Of a stretch of DNA of 64,000 nucleotides, positions 43,501 through 51,646 are shown in pieces. The notes below the pieces were generated by a model, which was not told the DNA's origin, searched no databases, and saw nothing but the letters and a program-made list of their open reading frames with translations. The position numbers and the translations under genes are program-made. Position 1 is the stretch's first letter. Every line of letters starts with the position of its first letter. Source of the DNA: Sphingomonas psychrotolerans (GTDB taxonomy: Bacteria > Pseudomonadota > Alphaproteobacteria > Sphingomonadales > Sphingomonadaceae); assembly GCF_002796605.1 (NCBI RefSeq), contig NZ_CP024923.1, positions 2,769,001-2,833,000 of the forward strand, written 5' to 3'.

Positions 43501-43566
43501 CGCGGGCATCGCATAGACGCCTGCGATGCAGGTTGAGGCGAGCAGAAATGTATTCAATTTCTTCAT
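40540..43566 (-). CDS. TonB-dependent receptor of the N-glycan block
   Basis: A 1008-residue outer-membrane receptor. The leader (TFLLASTCIAGVYAMPAMAQ) is followed by VIVVTGSRITRP, a plug (RTLILVDGKRLGTMNG, VLTGGASAVYGSDAVAGVVNF) and a barrel with the terminal strand ending GTTINF. AGGAAAAA precedes the ATG. It lies 28 bases downstream of the glycosylasparaginase and shares its promoter region, so it most likely imports glycans or glyco-asparagine from N-glycoproteins. It is similar in plan to the receptor at 27650 but not identical. Confidence 0.92.
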   Translation of the reverse strand: MKKLNTFLLASTCIAGVYAMPAMAQDQIADTQAEQAEADSNEDAVIVVTGSRITRPNAAAASPITSVTSDSIRAQAAVNIEEVLNRIPSIAPDSQQNYQDSDGRQRIKLRNLGFERTLILVDGKRLGTMNGLDANMIPTSLISRVDVLTGGASAVYGSDAVAGVVNFIMDNDFEGIQANANYNFYAHQNKPGLVSQVASGYGFNQPDHGLAVDGGRVDLSLTAGKKLFDDRFHISAYVDYRQANLVPYSARETSGCQLVEGAKDGPLSCSISTYTRTGYVSPRSGPNNGNVYVNNPNGTRTFVPYSTALAANPYDGYSFQRKSERWNAGGFASFEISDAAEIYSSAMWFRDKSANVYPARVYSSTAYSDGPYQVSCANPYMSAAQATTICGAAAGSTTFVPIELRYRFTGVPDLEDRYLNQGTRITGGVRGAFAQGWSYDIGGVYARNKMTMSWAQPTYARVNNALNVVSNNGVISCANDVANGCLPFDPFSANSSVNNSALYNYLIQDTYGNSTTTNTLYNGIATVQGDLGTYGIKSPWAEEGVAIAFGAEYREDQLRSHADALWRENVSDDADRYLSQHVWEGNVEIQAPIAQDKPFADLLQVNGAFRLSKYSSNPDTFSTWKAEAVWAPIPDITFRGSINRAQRAPTLVEAFQGSNTSYGRITTAYNDICAPTITGTVIGPNGQPINTYGAPVASRAACAATGLSDALYGSATLLCPTDVGCTYRAGGFTVDPETAYTKTFGVVLKPRFLPGLVISADRFLIDLNQSIGYNDYAYFSRGCAETGEEFFCSMFVRNANGTLSSTPTSNPTTGFIRQGTTNYYKTKSHGWDFQAQYALPLGGAGRVDFDFSGSLTTLAGAQDASFLAERNCVGYYGGAGCGQFIAKWTHNLRGTWTTADQFFSASLNWRHLGPLTRTSNSGEESLGASPDSVRTTFYRIDAYDYFDLALNFRIQKGFSFRVAANNILDKTPPVMPNSYDIGLSRANTISARYDSLGRQIAVGTTINF

Positions 43567-43594
43567 CGGTTTTTCCTTTTTGGCTCCCTGAACT

Positions 43595-44593
43595 TCACTT
43601 CGCGCCGCGTGGCCCTTTGAGGCTCTCCGCGGCACGCACTTCCGTGCGACCTTCGGGGTCGGTAACTGCAAATGTGAAACCCGGCTGGAGGGCATAGCCG
43701 CCCACCTCGCCGCGCGTGTCGATCGCGAGAAACGCGACCTGGGCATCCTTGACCGCGTCTCCGCGCAGTTGGGCGATGTGGCGAACCGCCTCGCGGCAGG
43801 CCGCCGCCGGGCGCATCCCGGCGCGCATCGACGCGACGACGCGCGCCGTGCCCGCGATCCGGGTGATTTCCTCGCCGACGCCGGTCGCCGTCGCGGCGCC
43901 GACGCCCCGCTCGACGAACAGGCCGCAGCCCGCCTGGGGCGAGTCGCCGACCCGGCCGCGCAGCTTGAACGCCATGCCCGAAGTGGTGCAGGCGCCCGCC
44001 AGCGCACCATCGGGCCCGCAGGCGAGCAGGCCGATCGTATCGTGGTCGAGCGCCGAGCCGCGCTGGTTCTCACTATTGGCGACCGGCTTGTACTCGGCGG
44101 TCTCGAGCCATTTGCGCCATGCCGCCTCGGCCTCGGGCGTCAGCAGCCTGGTGGTCTCGAACCCTTGCGAAAGCGCGAACTGGCGCGCGCCCGCACCCAC
44201 CAGCATGGTGTGCGGAGTCTTTTCCATCACGCGCCGAGCGACCGAGATCGGATGCAGAATGTCCTCGAGCGCGGCGACCGCGCCCACATTGCCGCGATCG
44301 TCCATGATGATCGCGTCGAGCCTCACGTGCCCGTCGCGATCGGGATAGCCGCCAAGGCCCACAGAATGATTGGAGGCGTCCGCCTCGGTGACTTGCGCGC
44401 CCGCCTCGAGCGCGTCCAGCAGATTGGCGGTAGCCTTCCAGCGGCTATAGGCTGCGGCGTTGGCGGCGGCGCCGAAATCCCAGGTCGACACCATGAAACT
44501 GCGCGGCTGCGACTGCGCCAGCACAGGCTGCGCTACAGCAACCGCGGCTCCACCGAGCCCAATTGCGAGTGCGCCGCGACGAGACGTCTTCAT
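43595..44593 (-). CDS. N4-(beta-N-acetylglucosaminyl)-L-asparaginase (glycosylasparaginase)
   Basis: A 332-residue Ntn-hydrolase that splits the amide bond between GlcNAc and asparagine. A Tat leader (SRRGALAIGLGGAAVAVAQP) points to the periplasm. The autoprocessing site is HDTIG, with Thr186 as the N-terminal nucleophile of the beta chain. Substrate-site motifs GDSPQAGCGLFVERGVGAATATG (positions about 220-242) keep the Arg/Asp/Gly pattern of the family. The ATG at 44593 is preferred over the GTG six bases earlier. Its presence beside GH20, GH92, GH2, GH3 and GH29 strongly marks an N-glycan locus. Confidence 0.9.
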   Translation of the reverse strand: MKTSRRGALAIGLGGAAVAVAQPVLAQSQPRSFMVSTWDFGAAANAAAYSRWKATANLLDALEAGAQVTEADASNHSVGLGGYPDRDGHVRLDAIIMDDRGNVGAVAALEDILHPISVARRVMEKTPHTMLVGAGARQFALSQGFETTRLLTPEAEAAWRKWLETAEYKPVANSENQRGSALDHDTIGLLACGPDGALAGACTTSGMAFKLRGRVGDSPQAGCGLFVERGVGAATATGVGEEITRIAGTARVVASMRAGMRPAAACREAVRHIAQLRGDAVKDAQVAFLAIDTRGEVGGYALQPGFTFAVTDPEGRTEVRAAESLKGPRGAK

Positions 44594-44713
44594 GGACACG
44601 ATCCCTGGTACCCGGACTCTGGCGTCCCTCCGGCCGCCTCGATGCCGCCGGAGCCGTCATTCAGACGCACCGGCAACGCAACAGGATTGTCATATATGAA
44701 ACATAATTTCAAT

Positions 44714-44731
44714 ACCAAAAACAACTTTGGT
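44714..44731. promoter_or_regulatory. 18-bp palindrome, candidate operator before the glycosylasparaginase gene
   Basis: ACCAAA-N6-TTTGGT is a perfect dyad, 121 bases upstream of the glycosylasparaginase ATG, within an AT-rich stretch that could hold its promoter. The ACC...GGT half-sites recall the ACCAATATG elements upstream of GH20 and the GntR gene. The region 44594-44841 contains no gene. Confidence 0.45.
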
Positions 44732-44786
44732 GCTATTGTTTGGGCAGATCTTACGTACCAACGCCATGGTTGCGCACGCTCCGCGG

Positions 44787-44808
44787 CCCGCCAGCATACG
44801 CTGGCGGG
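44787..44808. terminator. Perfect hairpin after the GH29 gene
   Basis: CCCGCCAGC and GCTGGCGGG (44787-44795, 44800-44808) pair perfectly around a 4-base loop, 34 bases past the GH29 stop. There is no T-run, so it may be a weak terminator, an mRNA 3' stabiliser or a processing site separating the hydrolase genes from the downstream asparaginase-receptor genes. Confidence 0.45.
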
Positions 44809-44841
44809 ATTGATGCTTTGGCAGGCGCAGGAGCGGCAGGG

Positions 44842-46758
44842 TTAGCGCGGGGAGATGAATCCACCGATGCCGGCTATTGCGAGCCGCGCGGCCGGCACCG
44901 CTGCCTCGGCAAAGGTCAGTCGCAAGAAGCGCGCCGGCCTCGCCGTGGCGAAGGCGATCCGCTGCGTGGACAGCGCATAGGCGATATTGGAGAATTCACC
45001 TGCCGCCGCAGGTTCCCAATTGGTTCCATCCAGACTCGTCTCGGCGACATAGCCTTTGGGCGGGGCGGCGCCGGTCATCACCTGGCGCGAGGGCGTCAGG
45101 CTGAACCCGGCGAGCATCGGATCCGCGCCGAGATCCATAGTGACGCGAGCCGGCGCCCCGGGCATCGGCCGCGCCTGCACCCAGATGCTCGCGGCCTCAT
45201 TGTCGAGCAGTTTCTCCGCACCAGGGGCGCTGGCCGACACGATCTTCCATTTGGTCACGTCGAGCACGGTGGGGTCGGTCGACACGATCGGTGGCACGGG
45301 CACCGGCGCGACGGCGTGGAACAGCGCGAACTCGCTGATCGCGGGGCACGCCCGCGCCTCCAGCACGCGCAGCCGCACACGGCGCGGTGCGATCGGCGCA
45401 TCGAGCCGGATGATCCGTTGTGCCGAGATGCATTCGTGCTCGGCGAGGGTGCGCCAGCCACCGTCGATCTCCGCGTCCACTGCGAAGCGCGTCACGCGGA
45501 CGCCCAGCGGCAGATATTCCCGCAGCCGGATCACGTCGAAGCGCGTGCCGGGCTGGAGATCGAGCGTGAGGGTGGGGGTCGCGACGCCATCTGGACTTGC
45601 CCAATAGGTCTCGCGATTGCCGTCGAGCACGCGTGCCGGTGCGAAGCCGGTGCCGCGACTGTGGCTCGCATGCGCGACGGCGCCCTTGGCCAGGTCGCGC
45701 GCAAAGGTCGCGCGGACCGCGTCGCCGAACGACTTGAGGATCCGGAAGTCCTGGTCCGGGATTCGTCCTCTGCGATCGGGGGGTATGTTGAGGTTCAGAT
45801 TGGTGCCCCGCCCCACCGACTCGTCGTACAGCCGGATCAGCCGCTCGGGGCTTTTGACCTTCGAATCCTCGTCGGCGTGGTAGAACCAGCCCGGACGGAT
45901 CGAGACGTCGGTTTCGGCCGGCCACCAGATCGCGCCGCCACGCACCCCGGAATTGCCTTCCTTCTGGTCATAGGGTTTGTCGGGCATGGTCGGCCAGCAC
46001 GGATCCCCGGCGACGCCGTCCTCATTGCCCACCCAGCGGATGTCCGCCCCCAGCGGATCGAAGGTGCAGGCGTCGGGCTGGAGCTTGTGCACCAATGCGA
46101 CGATCGACGGCCAGTCGTAATAGCGCGGCGCATCGATCTTCCGCGCCTCGCGCGCGCCGCCATAATAGCCGTCACCGCCATTGGCGCCGTCGAACCAGAC
46201 CTCGAACAGCCGGCCGTACCGCGTACAGAGTTCGGTCAGCTGCGCGCGATAATAGTCGACATAGGCCGGGCGGCCATATTCGGCGTGGTTGCGATCCCAT
46301 GGCGAGAGATACAGCCCGAAGGGGAGTCCCGCACGCCGACACGCATCGGCCATCTCGCGGACGATATCACCCTTGCCGCCTTTATAGGGGCTGTTGCGGA
46401 TGCAATGCTCGGTCAGCTTCGTGGGCCACAGGCAGAAGCCGTCATGATGCTTGGCGGTGAGGATCAGCCCCTCGAGCCCGCCAGCCTTGGCCGCCGCGAC
46501 GATCTGGTCGGGATCGAATTCGCTCGGATCGAACAATTTGGGGTCCTCGTCGCCGAAGCCCCATTCCTTGTCGGTGAAGGTGTTGATCGAGAAATGGACG
46601 AACGCGTATTGCTCGCGCCCATGCCACCGCCATTGCCGCGGGGTGGGCACTGCACCGAACGGAGTCGGCGATGCGGTCCGCGCCAGCGCGGGGGCGGCGG
46701 GAAGCGCGCTCGCGGCGAGCCCGGTTGCGATCAGCGTGCGCCGGGAAAGCTCGGTCAT
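44842..46758 (-). CDS. GH29 alpha-L-fucosidase, probably alpha-1,3/4 type
   Basis: A 638-residue exported fucosidase. A Tat leader (LSRRTLIATGLAASALP) precedes the GH29 barrel, with KHHDGFCLWPT at residues 103-113 and nucleophile Asp190 in EVWFDGANG. The GANG loop is typical of the alpha-1,3/1,4-fucosidase subfamily (GH29-B). The C-terminal third contains a discoidin-like beta domain (VLDGNRETYWASPDG onward). Plant N-glycans carry core alpha-1,3-fucose and Lewis-a alpha-1,4-fucose. It begins 11 bases after the GH92 stop... that is, GH92 is its upstream neighbour in transcription order. Confidence 0.9.
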   Translation of the reverse strand: MTELSRRTLIATGLAASALPAAPALARTASPTPFGAVPTPRQWRWHGREQYAFVHFSINTFTDKEWGFGDEDPKLFDPSEFDPDQIVAAAKAGGLEGLILTAKHHDGFCLWPTKLTEHCIRNSPYKGGKGDIVREMADACRRAGLPFGLYLSPWDRNHAEYGRPAYVDYYRAQLTELCTRYGRLFEVWFDGANGGDGYYGGAREARKIDAPRYYDWPSIVALVHKLQPDACTFDPLGADIRWVGNEDGVAGDPCWPTMPDKPYDQKEGNSGVRGGAIWWPAETDVSIRPGWFYHADEDSKVKSPERLIRLYDESVGRGTNLNLNIPPDRRGRIPDQDFRILKSFGDAVRATFARDLAKGAVAHASHSRGTGFAPARVLDGNRETYWASPDGVATPTLTLDLQPGTRFDVIRLREYLPLGVRVTRFAVDAEIDGGWRTLAEHECISAQRIIRLDAPIAPRRVRLRVLEARACPAISEFALFHAVAPVPVPPIVSTDPTVLDVTKWKIVSASAPGAEKLLDNEAASIWVQARPMPGAPARVTMDLGADPMLAGFSLTPSRQVMTGAAPPKGYVAETSLDGTNWEPAAAGEFSNIAYALSTQRIAFATARPARFLRLTFAEAAVPAARLAIAGIGGFISPR

Positions 46759-46769
46759 ACCAGTCCTCT

Positions 46770-49088
46770 TCAAACGGGAGTGCGGCCGAACGACGGCGGC
46801 CGGTCGGCAGCCGCGCGGCCAAAGGCGCGATTGGGCGCGCGCGCCATGGTGAAGCGCAGGGTGCCGCCCTTTGCGAGCTCGGCATGCGAAATCCAGCTGC
46901 GCGTCCAGGGGCCGCCGTTCCAATGGACGGCGACGACATAGGGTGTGTCGGGGCCGTTGCCCGGCGCCTCAATCACCAGTTTGCGCCCCGCTCCCACGCG
47001 AAGTTCAGCACGTTCGAACAAGGGCGAGCCGAAGACATAGGCCGCCTCGACCGGATCGACCGGATAGAAGCCCAAAGCCGAAAAGACGAACCACGCGCTC
47101 ATCTGCCCGCAATCGTCGTTGCCGATGATGCCGTCGGGGTCGTTTTTGTACATCTCGGTGCACAGCCGGCGGACGATCGCCTGTGTCTTCCACGGGGCGC
47201 CTGCAAAAGCATAGAGATAGGGCGCGTGCTGATCCGGCTCGTTGCCGTGCGCATATTGGCCGACCAGACCGGAAATGTCCGGCGGAGCATTGTCGGGCAA
47301 CGTCGACGGAGCGCTGAACAATGCGTCGAGCTTCGCTTCGAACTTGGCATCGCCGCCGAGATGCGCGATCAGGCCGTAAATATCGTGCTGGTTGAGGAAG
47401 GTCGCCTGCCAGCCATTGGCCTCGGTATAATCGCGCCAGTCGGGCTCGGGCATATGGCCAAGCTGGATCGGGTCATAATCCTTCCACCAATTGCCGTCGG
47501 CGAAGCGCGGACGAGCGAAGCCGATCCTGCCATCGATCACGTTGCGCCAGTTGCGCGAGCGCCTGAGCAGCCGATCCGCGTCGCCGCCGGCGCCCGCGGC
47601 CCGCGCAAGCCGCGCCGACGCCCAGTCGTCATAGGCATATTCCTGCGTGCGGCTGACGCTCTCGTTGACCTTGTCGGCGGGCACGAAACCGAGGCGATCG
47701 TAGAGATCGCGGCCGCGGCTATTCTCCTTGTCCGGCGCGGCAAAATCAAAGCTGCGCTTACGGATCGCCGGCCATGCCGCGCCATAATCGGCCTCGACCC
47801 CCTTGGCCTGCGCCTCGGCCAGCGGCACGACCCCGTGCCAGCCAATCATCGTGCCCGTCTCCTTGCCCTGCAGCGGCCAGACCAGAGGCCCGAAAGGCGA
47901 TTGCGCGGTCTGACGGATCAGATCGTCGATCAGTTGCTTGGTCCGTTCGGGCTGGACCAGCGTCAGCAGGGGATGCAATGCGCGATAGGTGTCCCACAGC
48001 GAGTAGCTGCTATACGCTGCGCCGTCGGCGGGCGCATTCTGCACCTTGCCGTCGAGCCCGGGATAGCGGCCGTCGACGTCCGAAACCAGGGTCGGCGCCA
48101 CTTGGGCGTGGTAAAGCGCCGAGGACAGGATCGTGCGCTGATCGGTGGTGCCACCCTCCACCCGGACCACGTCGAGCGCATTGTGCCAATAGTCTGCCGC
48201 AACGCTACGCACGCGATCGAAGTCCCAATGCGCGGCCTCGGCATCTAGATTGGCGCGTGCCCCGGCGGCGTCGACCGCCGAGATGCCGCAACGGATCATC
48301 ACTGGCGCCTTGCCGGCATCGTCATAGTGAAGCACTGCCTTGAGCCGCTTGCCCGTCACTTGCGCGGCCCCGGCAGGCTGCTCGATATCGCCGTCGCCGA
48401 TCAGGGTGATGCGGTCGGGTTTGCGCGACAGCTGCAGCGCGAAGAAGATCCGCCGCCCCTTGGCCCAGCGGAACACCCGCCGCGTGCCGGTCAGCGTGCC
48501 GTCGGCCTCGATCGCGAGCATCGCCTCGTCGATCAGCGGCCGCGCGCCTTCGCGATCGAGCACGAGGTGCGAGAGGTCGACCAGCAAATGCCCCGCCCCC
48601 TTCGGAAAGCGATAGCGATGCCAGCCGGTACGCTCGGTGACGGTCAGCTCGGCCGCGACATGGTTCTCCAGCTTCACGCGGTAATAGCCCGGCTCGGCAT
48701 GCTCGTCGGCGAAGCGCTGGCGGTAGCCGCTACCCGGCTTGTCCGCCGCTCCCGGCTGGAGCCGGATCGCGCCGGTGCCAGGAACGACCAGCACATCGAG
48801 CAGATCACCGATGCCGGTCCCCGAGAGATGCGTGTGCGAGAAACCGAGGATCGAAGTATCGCCGCGGTGATAGCCCGAGCAGGTCTCCCAGCGCTCCACG
48901 CCGGTGTCAGGGCTCAATTGCACCATCCCGAACGGCAAGGTCGCGCCCGGATAGGTGTGGCCGGTCCCGCCGGTCCCGATGAACAGATTGGGTTCGGCCG
49001 GCGGGAACGGCGTATGCGCACGCACGGGCAGCGCAGCGGCGGCCGCGCCGAGGGCAGCAGAGGAGAGAAGCTGGCGGCGCGTGGTCAC
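46770..49088 (-). CDS. GH92 exo-alpha-mannosidase
   Basis: A 772-residue calcium-dependent GH92 alpha-mannosidase. A Tat leader begins TTRRQLLSSAALGAAAAALP. The N-terminal beta sandwich holds FIGTGGTGHTYPGATLPFGM (residues about 36-55). The catalytic barrel has HGNEPDQHAPYLY near residue 625 and GNDDCGQMSAWFVFSALGFYPV near 675, both family hallmarks. The GTG start overlaps the GH3 stop (GTGA). It would trim alpha-linked mannose from the N-glycan core or high-mannose arms in the periplasm. The linkage preference cannot be read. Confidence 0.93.
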   Translation of the reverse strand: MTTRRQLLSSAALGAAAAALPVRAHTPFPPAEPNLFIGTGGTGHTYPGATLPFGMVQLSPDTGVERWETCSGYHRGDTSILGFSHTHLSGTGIGDLLDVLVVPGTGAIRLQPGAADKPGSGYRQRFADEHAEPGYYRVKLENHVAAELTVTERTGWHRYRFPKGAGHLLVDLSHLVLDREGARPLIDEAMLAIEADGTLTGTRRVFRWAKGRRIFFALQLSRKPDRITLIGDGDIEQPAGAAQVTGKRLKAVLHYDDAGKAPVMIRCGISAVDAAGARANLDAEAAHWDFDRVRSVAADYWHNALDVVRVEGGTTDQRTILSSALYHAQVAPTLVSDVDGRYPGLDGKVQNAPADGAAYSSYSLWDTYRALHPLLTLVQPERTKQLIDDLIRQTAQSPFGPLVWPLQGKETGTMIGWHGVVPLAEAQAKGVEADYGAAWPAIRKRSFDFAAPDKENSRGRDLYDRLGFVPADKVNESVSRTQEYAYDDWASARLARAAGAGGDADRLLRRSRNWRNVIDGRIGFARPRFADGNWWKDYDPIQLGHMPEPDWRDYTEANGWQATFLNQHDIYGLIAHLGGDAKFEAKLDALFSAPSTLPDNAPPDISGLVGQYAHGNEPDQHAPYLYAFAGAPWKTQAIVRRLCTEMYKNDPDGIIGNDDCGQMSAWFVFSALGFYPVDPVEAAYVFGSPLFERAELRVGAGRKLVIEAPGNGPDTPYVVAVHWNGGPWTRSWISHAELAKGGTLRFTMARAPNRAFGRAAADRPPSFGRTPV

Positions 49089-51646
49089 TTCGGCAGCTCA
49101 TGGGCTTCGCCGCCGAGCGTGAAATCGACCCATTGGCCGGGTCCGTCGCCGGGCTGGCCGCCGCCGACCCACAAGCGATAAGCACCCGGCAACACCCGGC
49201 GCGTGCCGTCACGCGCCACGACGCTGATGCTACGCGGATCGAGGGCGAACATCAGTTTCTGCGCCTTGCCCGGCGCGAGCGTCACGCGCTGGAAGCCGAC
49301 GAGCTGGCGCTGGAGGACCGGGCTGGTGAGCGACCCGCCTTTCGCGGCCGGCGGCACCAGATAGGCCTGGACGACCTCCTCCCCCGCCCGCGCACCGCTG
49401 TTGCGGACAGTCACGCGGACCTCGACCGGCGCACCGGTGGCCGCACCCTTCGCGGTCAGCCCGCCATAGGCGAAGCTGGTATAGCTAAGCCCATGGCCGA
49501 AGCCCCAAAGCGGCGTGCCGGTGAAGAAGCGATAAGTCCGCTCCTTCATCCCGTAATCGACGAAAGCGGGCAGGTCCGAAACACTCTTGTAGAAGGTGAC
49601 CGGCAAGCGCCCCGAGGGGTTGTTCGCCCCGGCCAACGTCTCGGCGAGCGCGGTGCCGCCGGCCTCGCCCGGATACCATGCTGCGAGGACCGCATCGGCC
49701 ATCGCCGGATCGACCGCGACCGCGCTGCCGCTGGTCACCACCAGCACGACGGGCTTGCCGGTATCGCGCAGCGCCTGCAACAGCCGCTGCTGCGCCAGCG
49801 GCAATGCGATGTCGGTCCGGTCGCCCCCGACAAAGCCGGGGACGGTGACCTGCAGTGCTTCGCCTTCGAGATCGGGCGAGAGGCCGAGCACTGCGACCAC
49901 TACGTCCGAAGCGCGCGCTGCCGCGACGGCCTGTTCGAGCAAGGGTTCGGCCGGGGGGAGCCACAACAGCCGCAATCCCTCATCCTCGCCATGATGGTCG
50001 AGCTCGAGCCGGAAGCTGTGGCGGCGGCCATCGCTGGCGAGCGGAACCTCGACGCGGGCCTTGCCGAGCGGCCCCTGATGGAGCGGCTTGCCGTCAATCC
50101 ACAGCCGCACGGCGTCGTGCGCGGTGCAATCCTTCCAGCAGGCCGGAATGTCGATCGCCAGCGTGTAGCGTCCGGGCCCCGGCGGCACGAGTTCGCCGGT
50201 CCAGCGGACCGCGAAACCCTTGGCGTCAACCTCGGGTACCGGCGCGGCGCGCGTGTAATTGAAGTCGATCCGGCGATCCTGCCGCACCGCTGCGGGCGCG
50301 CCCGTGACGGTCGCGGTAGCGAAATACTCGGCTTTCAGCCCCGGTTTGCCGTCTGCGACGAAGGCGGTTTCAGGCACCACCACCGGCGCGCCGTCCGCCA
50401 GTATCGAGCCTTGGGCATAACGCACATTGGCCGCGCCGAACTGGCGGCGGATACCTTCCAGCGGCGTCACCGGATCCTTGGCGGTGCCATGATAATTGGC
50501 TTCGAGCACGTTCAGATCGTCGGCATCGGCACCGATCACCGCGATGCGACTGCCCCTGGCGAGCGGCAGCCGGCCGCCATCGTTCTTGAGCAATACGATC
50601 GCCTTGCGCGCGGCCTCGAGCGCCACCGCGCGGTTAGCGGGGGTGCCGACCGCATCTGGCGCGATCCGGTTCCACGGGCTGTCCGCGCCGAACAAGGTGC
50701 CGAGCGCGACGCGGGCCGAAAGCGCGCGGGCGAGCGCAGTGTCAATCTCCGCCTCGGTCACCAGCCCGCGCTGCACGGCCTGCGGCAACGCGGCATAAGC
50801 CGATCCGCAATTGAGGTCGTTGCCGCCCTTGAGCGCAGCGGCCGCCGCCGCCGCCCCGTCGAGCCGGTAATGGTGGAAAAGATGAATGTTGGCGACGGCG
50901 TCACAGTCCGAGACGGTGAGGCCCGTGAAACCCCAATCGCCGCGCAGGCGATCGATCATCAGCGACGGCAGCGCGCAGACCGGCACACCGTGGATCGAAT
51001 TATACGCGCACATCACCGAGCGCGCCTTGCCCTCGGTCACCGCCAGCCGAAACGCCGGGAGATATGTCGATTCGAGGTCCTGCGGGCTCGGATCAACATC
51101 GAAGCCGTCACGCCCAGCTTCGGGGCCGCTGTGCACCGCGAGATGCTTGGGGGTGGCGATCACCTTGGGATGCGCGGGGTCGGGACCCTGCAGCCCTTGG
51201 ATGAACGCCACCCCGAGATGCCCGGTCAGATACGGGTCCTCGCCATAGGTCTCCTGCCCCCGTCCCCAGCGCGGATCGCGGAAGATGTTGATGTTGGGCG
51301 ACCAGATCGTCAGCCCTTCATAGATCCGCCGGTCGGCGCCGATCGGCCGCGCGTTGAACTTCCCCCGTGCCTCGGTCGCCACCACGTCCCCGACGCGCTG
51401 CATCAGCGCGGTGTCCCACGTCGCCGCCAGCCCGATCGCCTGCGGGAAAACGGTGGCGTAGCCGTTGCGCGCCAGCCCGTGCAGCCCCTCGTTCCACCAG
51501 TCATAGGCAGGAAGACCGGCCTCTGCATCGGCAGGCGCGGTGCTCTGGAGCTGCGCTGCTTTCTCCGCGACGGTCATCGTCGCGATAGCCTTGGCCACTG
51601 CGTCGGGATCGGGCTCGGCGCCGGCGAGCAGGATCGACAGGATCAT
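49085..51646 (-). CDS. GH3 enzyme with PA14 insert, predicted beta-xylosidase
   Basis: An 853-residue GH3 enzyme with a short leader. The nucleophile is Asp247 in GLTVSDCDAV; the SDCD form is typical of the beta-xylosidase branch rather than beta-glucosidases. A PA14 domain is inserted near residues 430-570 (AEYFATATVTG ... LWIDGKPLHQG). The second GH3 domain has GTPLWGFGHGLSYT and a C-terminal fibronectin-like domain. The ATG shares one base with the mannosidase stop (TAATG). In Xanthomonas and Bacteroides plant N-glycan loci a GH3 removes core beta-1,2-xylose, and this gene fills that slot. Confidence 0.88.
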   Translation of the reverse strand: MILSILLAGAEPDPDAVAKAIATMTVAEKAAQLQSTAPADAEAGLPAYDWWNEGLHGLARNGYATVFPQAIGLAATWDTALMQRVGDVVATEARGKFNARPIGADRRIYEGLTIWSPNINIFRDPRWGRGQETYGEDPYLTGHLGVAFIQGLQGPDPAHPKVIATPKHLAVHSGPEAGRDGFDVDPSPQDLESTYLPAFRLAVTEGKARSVMCAYNSIHGVPVCALPSLMIDRLRGDWGFTGLTVSDCDAVANIHLFHHYRLDGAAAAAAALKGGNDLNCGSAYAALPQAVQRGLVTEAEIDTALARALSARVALGTLFGADSPWNRIAPDAVGTPANRAVALEAARKAIVLLKNDGGRLPLARGSRIAVIGADADDLNVLEANYHGTAKDPVTPLEGIRRQFGAANVRYAQGSILADGAPVVVPETAFVADGKPGLKAEYFATATVTGAPAAVRQDRRIDFNYTRAAPVPEVDAKGFAVRWTGELVPPGPGRYTLAIDIPACWKDCTAHDAVRLWIDGKPLHQGPLGKARVEVPLASDGRRHSFRLELDHHGEDEGLRLLWLPPAEPLLEQAVAAARASDVVVAVLGLSPDLEGEALQVTVPGFVGGDRTDIALPLAQQRLLQALRDTGKPVVLVVTSGSAVAVDPAMADAVLAAWYPGEAGGTALAETLAGANNPSGRLPVTFYKSVSDLPAFVDYGMKERTYRFFTGTPLWGFGHGLSYTSFAYGGLTAKGAATGAPVEVRVTVRNSGARAGEEVVQAYLVPPAAKGGSLTSPVLQRQLVGFQRVTLAPGKAQKLMFALDPRSISVVARDGTRRVLPGAYRLWVGGGQPGDGPGQWVDFTLGGEAHELPK

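Noticed and set aside
44787..44808. Hairpin considered as a classical rho-independent terminator
   Set aside because: Stem is perfect but no T-run follows on either strand, so listed only as a possible terminator at low confidence.
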